Assembly (NCBI GenBank): GCA_014382645.1
Contig: JACNJI010000161.1
Span: forward strand, 1 to 9,382
Direction of reading: 5' to 3'
DNA length: 9,382 nucleotides
Source: Verrucomicrobiota bacterium
Lineage (GTDB): Bacteria > Verrucomicrobiota > Verrucomicrobiia > Opitutales > Seribacteraceae
Below the pieces are notes generated by a model. That model made no database searches. It was not told where the DNA came from and worked only from the letters and a program-made list of their open reading frames with translations. The translations under genes were made by a program, and so were the position numbers. Below, one piece after another: positions 4,733-9,382 of this stretch. The first letter of the stretch is position 1. Each line of letters starts with the position of its first letter.

Positions 4733-5377
4733 ATGGGATTATCGAAAAGTGAAAGACGGGTGGCGATCTGGGTAGGCGTGGGCATTGGTGTGGCGGTATC
4801 GTCGATGCTGGTGCGGGTGGCGTTGCAAAAGAAGAACGAGCAAATGTCGAATTTGCCGGGCAACTACGACTCTCTTAGAACGGCAGTGGGCGGGAAGCCG
4901 TTCCCTACCGTTCCGGCCGAACTTAGAGAGCGTTTCTCAAACGCATTGGTGGTGCACTATGAAGGTAATGCCTCCGAGCATCCCCCTTACGTCAAGAATT
5001 GGGTGATCGAGTCGGCGGGCTCTTTCCGGTCGGAAAGGTTGTTTGTTCTGGTGGAAGAAGAGTCAGCAAGCGAAGGGAACGGCACGAGCGAGGAGGAACC
5101 TGTCTTTCGATACTTTCGAGCATCCGAAGCTCAGGTGACGCTTAAGTCCGGAGTGAAGGCGGACGAGCTGAAAGCCGTTCTCGACGAGGAAAGGTTTCAG
5201 GTAATCGGCACAAACTCAGAAACCGGAAACCCGATCGTACAGTTTAGAGACATTTCCCCGCAGGGGATCCGCAAAGCCATCGCCGAACTCAAAGGCTTTG
5301 CTGGGTTGGTGGTTTCCGTTTCCCTCTCCCCTTTCCCTTCTCCCCCGAGGCAGATTCCACATACTGAATCTCGTTGA
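4733..5377 (+). CDS. Single-pass membrane protein of unknown function
   Basis: This 214-residue protein has a short positive N-terminus (KSERR) followed by one hydrophobic segment (about residues 10-31, VAIWVGVGIGVAVSSMLVRVAL), so it is probably anchored in the inner membrane with the rest outside. The body is charged and soluble; a middle acidic stretch (EEESASEGNGTSEEE, about 109-123) looks like a linker. The second half (VKADELKAVLDEERFQVIG ... FRDISPQGIRKAIAELKGF) alternates strands and helices as a small alpha/beta domain might. The end is proline-rich. No known family is recognised. The next promoter, for tig, begins at its stop codon, so it may be a separate transcript. The ATG at 4733 is the first plausible start; an upstream one is not excluded. 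Confidence 0.7.
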   Translation: MGLSKSERRVAIWVGVGIGVAVSSMLVRVALQKKNEQMSNLPGNYDSLRTAVGGKPFPTVPAELRERFSNALVVHYEGNASEHPPYVKNWVIESAGSFRSERLFVLVEEESASEGNGTSEEEPVFRYFRASEAQVTLKSGVKADELKAVLDEERFQVIGTNSETGNPIVQFRDISPQGIRKAIAELKGFAGLVVSVSLSPFPSPPRQIPHTESR

Positions 5378-5403
5378 CCTGCAAGGCTTCGCGCTCCTAT
5401 AAT
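5374..5403 (+). promoter_or_regulatory. Strong sigma70-type promoter of tig-clpP-clpX
   Basis: TTGACC (5374-5379) and a perfect TATAAT (5398-5403) are 18 bp apart, 11 of 12 consensus bases. The -35 overlaps the TGA stop of the membrane-protein gene. Transcription would start near 5410 and give a leader of about 100 nt before the GTG at 5514. A second TTGACG (5483-5488) and TATTAT (5491-5496) nearer the start have wrong spacing to each other. No other operator is recognised. Confidence 0.75.
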
Positions 5404-5513
5404 TCAAGGTCTTTCATTCGGTTGTTCGATGCTCTTGCCAATAGGACAGCCAAGCTGAAGATTAAAACAACTACCCAACTGATTGACGAATATTATACGA
5501 ACCTATTCATATT

Positions 5514-6848
5514 GTGAAAATTGAGCTGAAAGATGCGGGCGACGCCCGCAAAGTTGCGATCGTCACCTTCGAGGCCGAGGAAGTGGCCGAGAAGGAAAAG
5601 AAGGTGTGCAGAGATTTTGCGAACCAAGCCAACATCCCGGGCTTCCGTAAGGGTAAAGTGCCTCCGAACGTTATTCGTAGCCGTTTCGGCAAGCAAATGA
5701 GCGAGGAATTGAAGCGGCAAGTGTCCACGGACGCCTACGAGGCTGTAGTGAAACGCGACGACCTGCGGGTGCATTCGATTTTAAAGGTGGATGCAGGAGA
5801 AGTCGACTCAAGCAAAGCTGTAACGGTGGAAGTGACGGTGGACGTCGAGGCCGACTTCGATCTTCCCGATTACGAGAGTTTTGAATTATCCATTCACAAT
5901 ACCGAGGTGTCGGACGAGGAAGTCGAAAAAGAGCTTTCCAAACTTTGCGAGCAGAGAGCCAGTTACGAAATAGTCGAAAGGCCAATCGAAAAGGGTGATT
6001 ACGTGAAGTGCTCGTACGTAGGATCTCTCGACGGCAAACCCGTAGCCGAACTCGTGCCCGAAAAGCCGATGTATGGCAAGCAGACGAACACTTGGGAAGA
6101 AGCAGGGTCAGAGGCCGGCATGGGCGTGAAGGCAATCTCGGATGGGTTGATCGACATGAAGGTCGAGGAAAAGAAGACGGTAACCGAAGATTTTCCCGAG
6201 GATTTCGAAATTCCGCCGCTTGCAGGAAAATCAGTCTCCTTTGAACTGGAAGTGCATGAAGTTCGTGAAAAGAATGCTCCTGATCCCGCCAGCCCCGATT
6301 TTCTTAAGGCCGTCAAAGCGGAAACCTTAGACGAGTTGAAGGAGAAGATCAGCAAGGACTTGGAGCAACGCAAGGAATACCAAAACTTGAATGGCAAGCG
6401 AAACCAGATCACCCAGAACCTACTGGACTGCGAAGACTTCCCTCTCCCCCAAAAGGCAGTCGAAGACGAAGCCAATGCCATCTTTCAAGGAATGGCCCAA
6501 CGCGGGCTGGAACAGGGAGTGGAGCGAGGCGAGATCGAGACCAAGAAAGACGAACTGTGGAAGCAGGCTCAGACCAACGGGCAAGCCCGAGTGAAAATCG
6601 GCATCGTCCTAGGTAGAATCGCTGAAAAGGAAGAAGTGAAGGTCTCCAATGAGGATTTGGCCCAAGCAGCAACCCGCGAAGCTATGTCGAGACGCATTGA
6701 CCCACAAGCCTACATCAAGGAGTTGACTGCAGATAGAGCCCGCCTGTCGCGACTCCAAAGGGACGTCTTGCACGACAAGACAATCGACTTGATCGCCGGA
6801 AAAAGCACTGAGAAAGTTTGCGAAATAGAGGGCGAACACAAACATTGA
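5514..6848 (+). CDS. tig: Trigger factor, ribosome-bound chaperone
   Basis: This 444-residue protein matches the usual length. The N-terminal domain holds the ribosome-docking signature GFRKGKVP (43-50). The middle peptidyl-prolyl isomerase (FKBP-like) domain is about 160-245, with EKGDYVKCSYVGSLDGKPV and the PLAGKSVSFELEVHEV strand. The C-terminal helical chaperone arms follow, with many charged residues and a histidine-ended tail. It binds the ribosome exit tunnel and shields nascent chains. The GTG at 5514 is chosen because it gives the normal N-terminus (MKIELKD); it has no Shine-Dalgarno sequence. It is the first gene of the operon, with clpP 42 bp downstream. The C-terminal half is more divergent than the N-terminal signature, as is usual for this family. 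Confidence 0.96.
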   Translation: MKIELKDAGDARKVAIVTFEAEEVAEKEKKVCRDFANQANIPGFRKGKVPPNVIRSRFGKQMSEELKRQVSTDAYEAVVKRDDLRVHSILKVDAGEVDSSKAVTVEVTVDVEADFDLPDYESFELSIHNTEVSDEEVEKELSKLCEQRASYEIVERPIEKGDYVKCSYVGSLDGKPVAELVPEKPMYGKQTNTWEEAGSEAGMGVKAISDGLIDMKVEEKKTVTEDFPEDFEIPPLAGKSVSFELEVHEVREKNAPDPASPDFLKAVKAETLDELKEKISKDLEQRKEYQNLNGKRNQITQNLLDCEDFPLPQKAVEDEANAIFQGMAQRGLEQGVERGEIETKKDELWKQAQTNGQARVKIGIVLGRIAEKEEVKVSNEDLAQAATREAMSRRIDPQAYIKELTADRARLSRLQRDVLHDKTIDLIAGKSTEKVCEIEGEHKH

Positions 6849-6890
6849 TCCTCGCACTAGAGCAAAACTTCATTTAACTATATTACTATT

Positions 6891-7490
6891 ATGGGAGCGT
6901 ACTTACCTCTTCCTCACGTTTATGAACGCGAAGGTCGCCAAGAGCGAGCTTGGGACATCTACAGTCGCCTGCTTCGAGATAGGATTGTCTTCATCGGCAC
7001 GCCAATTGACGACTTCGTAGCGAACTCGATTATCGCCCAGCTTCTTTTCCTCCAGATGGAAGACCCAAAGAAGGACGTTCATATTTATATCAATTCGCCC
7101 GGCGGCAACGTGTCCGACGGTATGGCTATTTACGACACCTTGAACTTCATGAAATGCGACATCGTGACCTACTGCCTCGGCATGGCCGCGAGTATGAGCA
7201 CTGTTCTTTTGTCGGCGGGAACCAAGGGCAAGCGTTTCGCCCTGCCTAACAGTCGCATAATGATTCATCAACCAAGCGGTGGAGCCGGAGGTCAAACCTC
7301 CGACATCTCGATTGCGGCCAAGGAAATTCTTCGATGGCGTAAGACGATCAACGACATTCTCGCCAAGCACAGTGATAAAACGGCCGAGGAAGTGGAGAAG
7401 GATTCCGACAGGGATTATTATATGACGGCGGATGAGGCTAAGGACTACGGTCTGGTTGATGAAGTGATTGCCTCCACGCGGACTGAATAA
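6891..7490 (+). CDS. clpP: ClpP, ATP-dependent protease proteolytic subunit
   Basis: This 199-residue protein is the serine peptidase that forms a 14-subunit barrel and degrades proteins fed in by ClpX. The catalytic triad is visible: S101 in GMAASMST, H126 in [10 protein letters not shown], and D175 in DSDRDYYM. The INSPGG loop (68-72) and the GLVDEV end are intact. The common GQAASMGA around the serine reads GMAASMST here, a conservative variant in the oxyanion region. The N-terminus is short ([14 protein letters not shown]), consistent with a brief propeptide or none. There is no Shine-Dalgarno sequence. It is 24 bp before clpX, so the two partners are co-transcribed. Confidence 0.97.
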   Translation: MGAYLPLPHVYEREGRQERAWDIYSRLLRDRIVFIGTPIDDFVANSIIAQLLFLQMEDPKKDVHIYINSPGGNVSDGMAIYDTLNFMKCDIVTYCLGMAASMSTVLLSAGTKGKRFALPNSRIMIHQPSGGAGGQTSDISIAAKEILRWRKTINDILAKHSDKTAEEVEKDSDRDYYMTADEAKDYGLVDEVIASTRTE

Positions 7491-7514
7491 TGTTTTCTTA
7501 GGTATTTCCTTACC

Positions 7515-8822
7515 ATGGCTCGTCCCACTAAAATCAATTTTTGCTCATTCTGCGGCAAACCGCACGGGGATGTTCGAAAAATGATCGCAGGACCTGCAAA
7601 CGTATTCATTTGCGATTCCTGTGTTCGTGTCTGCAAGACGATTATTGATCGCGAGCTCGGCGAAAAGGAGGATGCCAAGCCCTCGGGCAGCGACAAAAAG
7701 CCAGTTTTCAATCTTGTTAAACCTGCAGCGATCAAGAGCTATCTGGACGAACACGTCATAGGGCAGGAACACGCGAAGAAGGTTCTTTCCGTAGCAGTGT
7801 ACAATCACTACAAGCGTCTCGCGATTGAAGTGGGCGTGAGCGGGAAGGATCTGCCGAAGGTCGATCCCTTCCTCGACAGTGACCTGAGCGAGGTCGAGAT
7901 TGAGAAAAGCAATGTTTTGCTTCTCGGTCCTACCGGCAGCGGCAAGACGTACCTGGCCCGGACCTTGGCGAAGTTGCTCGACGTTCCCTTTGCCATCGCT
8001 GACGCTACCACCTTAACAGAGGCAGGTTACGTCGGTGACGACGTCGAAAACATAATACTTCGCCTCCTCCAGTCCGCCGACCAAAACATCGAAAGGGCAC
8101 AGTGCGGAATCATTTACATCGACGAAATCGACAAGATCGGTCGAAAAACGGACAATGTTTCAATCACCCGAGACGTTTCCGGCGAAGGCGTACAGCAAGC
8201 ACTTCTTAAAATTCTCGAGGGCACGATTTGCAATGTTCCGCCACAAGGTGGGCGCAAGCATCCGAACCAGGAATACATCCAACTAGACACATCCAACATC
8301 CTTTTCATCTGTGGCGGAGCCTTCGTGGATCTGGACAAGATCATCGAGGAACGCACGGGGAACCGAACTGTTGGATACATTTCGGAAGGTCGGAAAAGCG
8401 AAAAGGAACTACTGGCGGAGGTGCGTCCCGAAGACCTGGTTAAGTACGGACTGATTCCGGAGTTCATAGGACGCTTGCCCGTGGTTACTGTTCTAAACGA
8501 ACTGTCTCGAAAAGATCTCGTGCAAATTCTTCAGGACACGAAAAATTCACTTATCAAACAGTATCGAAAACTGTTTTCGATGGAAAGAGCCGAACTTCGT
8601 TTCACAAAAGAAGCGGTTGTCGAAATAGCCAAGCAAGCCATTGAACTCAAAACGGGCGCACGGGCTTTACGCTCCATAATGGAGAAAGCCATGCTGGACG
8701 TCATGTACGATCTTCCCGAAATGGAGGATCCCGTGGAGGTCGTCATCAATGCAGGAGTTTTGCGAGGTGAGGCGAAGGCAAAAGTTAAGGTTATTCCGCA
8801 GAAGAAGCGGGATGCCGCGTAG
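7515..8822 (+). CDS. clpX: ClpX, AAA+ unfoldase subunit of the Clp protease
   Basis: This 435-residue protein unfolds tagged substrates and threads them into ClpP. The N-terminal zinc-binding domain has C10, C13, C33 and C36. Walker A is GPTGSGKT (138-145), the pore loop is GYVGDD (171-176), Walker B is IIYIDE (199-204), the RKH loop is RKHPNQE (247-253), the arginine finger region is PEFIGRLPV (315-323), and sensor 2 is GARALRSI. The ClpP-docking tripeptide, usually IGF or a close variant, reads VGY (286-288) in RTVGYIS. An aromatic residue is kept, but tyrosine in place of phenylalanine or leucine is uncommon. No lon gene follows; the next gene is on the opposite strand. Confidence 0.97.
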   Translation: MARPTKINFCSFCGKPHGDVRKMIAGPANVFICDSCVRVCKTIIDRELGEKEDAKPSGSDKKPVFNLVKPAAIKSYLDEHVIGQEHAKKVLSVAVYNHYKRLAIEVGVSGKDLPKVDPFLDSDLSEVEIEKSNVLLLGPTGSGKTYLARTLAKLLDVPFAIADATTLTEAGYVGDDVENIILRLLQSADQNIERAQCGIIYIDEIDKIGRKTDNVSITRDVSGEGVQQALLKILEGTICNVPPQGGRKHPNQEYIQLDTSNILFICGGAFVDLDKIIEERTGNRTVGYISEGRKSEKELLAEVRPEDLVKYGLIPEFIGRLPVVTVLNELSRKDLVQILQDTKNSLIKQYRKLFSMERAELRFTKEAVVEIAKQAIELKTGARALRSIMEKAMLDVMYDLPEMEDPVEVVINAGVLRGEAKAKVKVIPQKKRDAA

Positions 8823-8894
8823 TCCTAGACCTTATCCCCTCTTGTTTCAGGAGAGAGAGTAGGTGGAACTTGGTTGATTTCAGCGGTTAGACAG

Positions 8895-8916
8895 GAAACG
8901 CGAAAACGGGCGTTTC
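8895..8916. terminator. Hairpin between convergent clpX and peptidase genes, weak terminator candidate
   Basis: GAAACGC (8895-8901) and GCGTTTC (8910-8916) form a perfect 7-bp stem with an 8-nt loop, overlapping the peptidase stop codon. Neither strand has a following T run, so intrinsic termination is doubtful. The rest of 8823-8894 shows nothing recognised. Confidence 0.3.
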
Positions 8917-9382
8917 ATGAAAACTTCTCGCCCTTCTTAAGCGAACGAGCAAAGGAAACAAGAAGACGAACCACGTTTTCGAGGTCATTCAGATCAATGA
9001 CTTCGCTCGGAGTGTGCATGTATCTTAGAGGAATGCCAATGATTCCCGTAGGCACTCCCGAACGAGAAACTTGAATGGCACGTGCGTCCGTACCGGTTGG
9101 TCGTGGGTCTGCCTCGATCTGGACGGGAATCTTTTCTTGCTGTGCACATTCATAAAGACGCTCGAAGACAGCGGGATGCGCATTGGCTCCACGAGTGAGA
9201 ATAGGCCCCCCGCCAAGGGTAAATGCCCCGTACTTGCGATGATCAGCATCGGGGTGGTCGGTAGCGTGACTGACGTCGACGACTAAAGCAACGTCGGGAT
9301 CGGCCAGATACGCGGATGTCGTGGCACCACGAACACCGATCTCTTCCTGTGAAGTCGATACCGCAACAACTTTCGCGGCAGG
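8915..9382 (-). CDS. M42-family metallopeptidase, C-terminal 155 residues, N-terminus cut by the window edge
   Basis: The open frame enters from the right edge and ends at TGA 8917-8915. M42 enzymes are cytoplasmic, large-assembly aminopeptidases with two metal ions (glutamyl/TET aminopeptidase and FrvX relatives). Visible here are the catalytic glutamate pair in STSQEEIGVRGA (codons near 9346-9341), the metal-binding aspartate in LVVDVSHATDHPD (codon 9277-9275), and the metal-binding histidine in RYMHTPSEV (codon 9016-9014). GTDARAIQVSRSGVPTG and the P-S-E motif are also typical. The N-terminal ligands (first His and Asp) and the start lie outside the window. It is convergent with clpX. Metal-dependent peptide trimming would complement ClpXP by finishing short peptides, but adjacency alone does not show this. 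Confidence 0.93.
   Translation of the reverse strand, partial: PAAKVVAVSTSQEEIGVRGATTSAYLADPDVALVVDVSHATDHPDADHRKYGAFTLGGGPILTRGANAHPAVFERLYECAQQEKIPVQIEADPRPTGTDARAIQVSRSGVPTGIIGIPLRYMHTPSEVIDLNDLENVVRLLVSFARSLKKGEKFS

Noticed and set aside
5483..5509. Second tig promoter with TTGACG
   Set aside because: No -10 with good sequence is at the correct spacing; the promoter at 5374-5403 is far better.
8823..8894. Intrinsic terminator of clpX
   Set aside because: Only weak CCTC/GAGG pairing and no T run were seen.

Overview
The window joins two unlike regions. Bases 1 to about 3620 are one end of an integrated mobile element (prophage or integrative element) that continues past the left edge. 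Bases from about 3618 to the end are ordinary bacterial chromosome. The junction is the 3' end of a tRNA-Gly(CCC) gene on the minus strand, a typical tyrosine-recombinase target.

Element, left to right: a C5-cytosine DNA methyltransferase (minus strand, C-terminus off the left edge) lies at the end of a tightly overlapping minus-strand gene set with a small excisionase-like HTH protein and a small ribbon-helix-helix-like (RHH) protein. A 150-bp divergent control region follows, holding five GTTACRC direct repeats whose starts are 10, 31, 20 and 10 bp apart, so all lie on about the same face of the helix. It also holds a tandem CAACG triplet and an imperfect inverted repeat. Reading rightwards from it are a second small RHH-like gene and a 151-residue protein that resembles a stand-alone PAS domain with a CPRC motif. 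Converging on these is a tyrosine-recombinase integrase gene broken by a single in-frame TGA; all other parts of the reading frame, including the catalytic residues, are intact.

Chromosome: tRNA-Gly(CCC) with encoded CCA; a small Cdd1-like helix-hairpin-helix protein; a YbgC-type acyl-CoA thioesterase (convergent with it); a single-pass membrane protein of unknown function; then tig-clpP-clpX in one direction behind a strong sigma70-type promoter; and the C-terminal half of an M42-family metallopeptidase on the opposite strand, running off the right edge. Trigger factor handles nascent chains and ClpXP degrades proteins, so this is a protein quality-control operon.

Organism: a Gram-negative-type bacterium, most likely Verrucomicrobiota or a relative. 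The integrase resembles a family I associate with that phylum (GNS...HY box followed by EEA...F.I.P), most start codons lack a Shine-Dalgarno sequence, and the tig-clpP-clpX order is conserved. This placement is inference, not a database result. The most interesting part is the element's divergent control region with its phased repeats and RHH-like genes, plus the PAS/CPRC protein.
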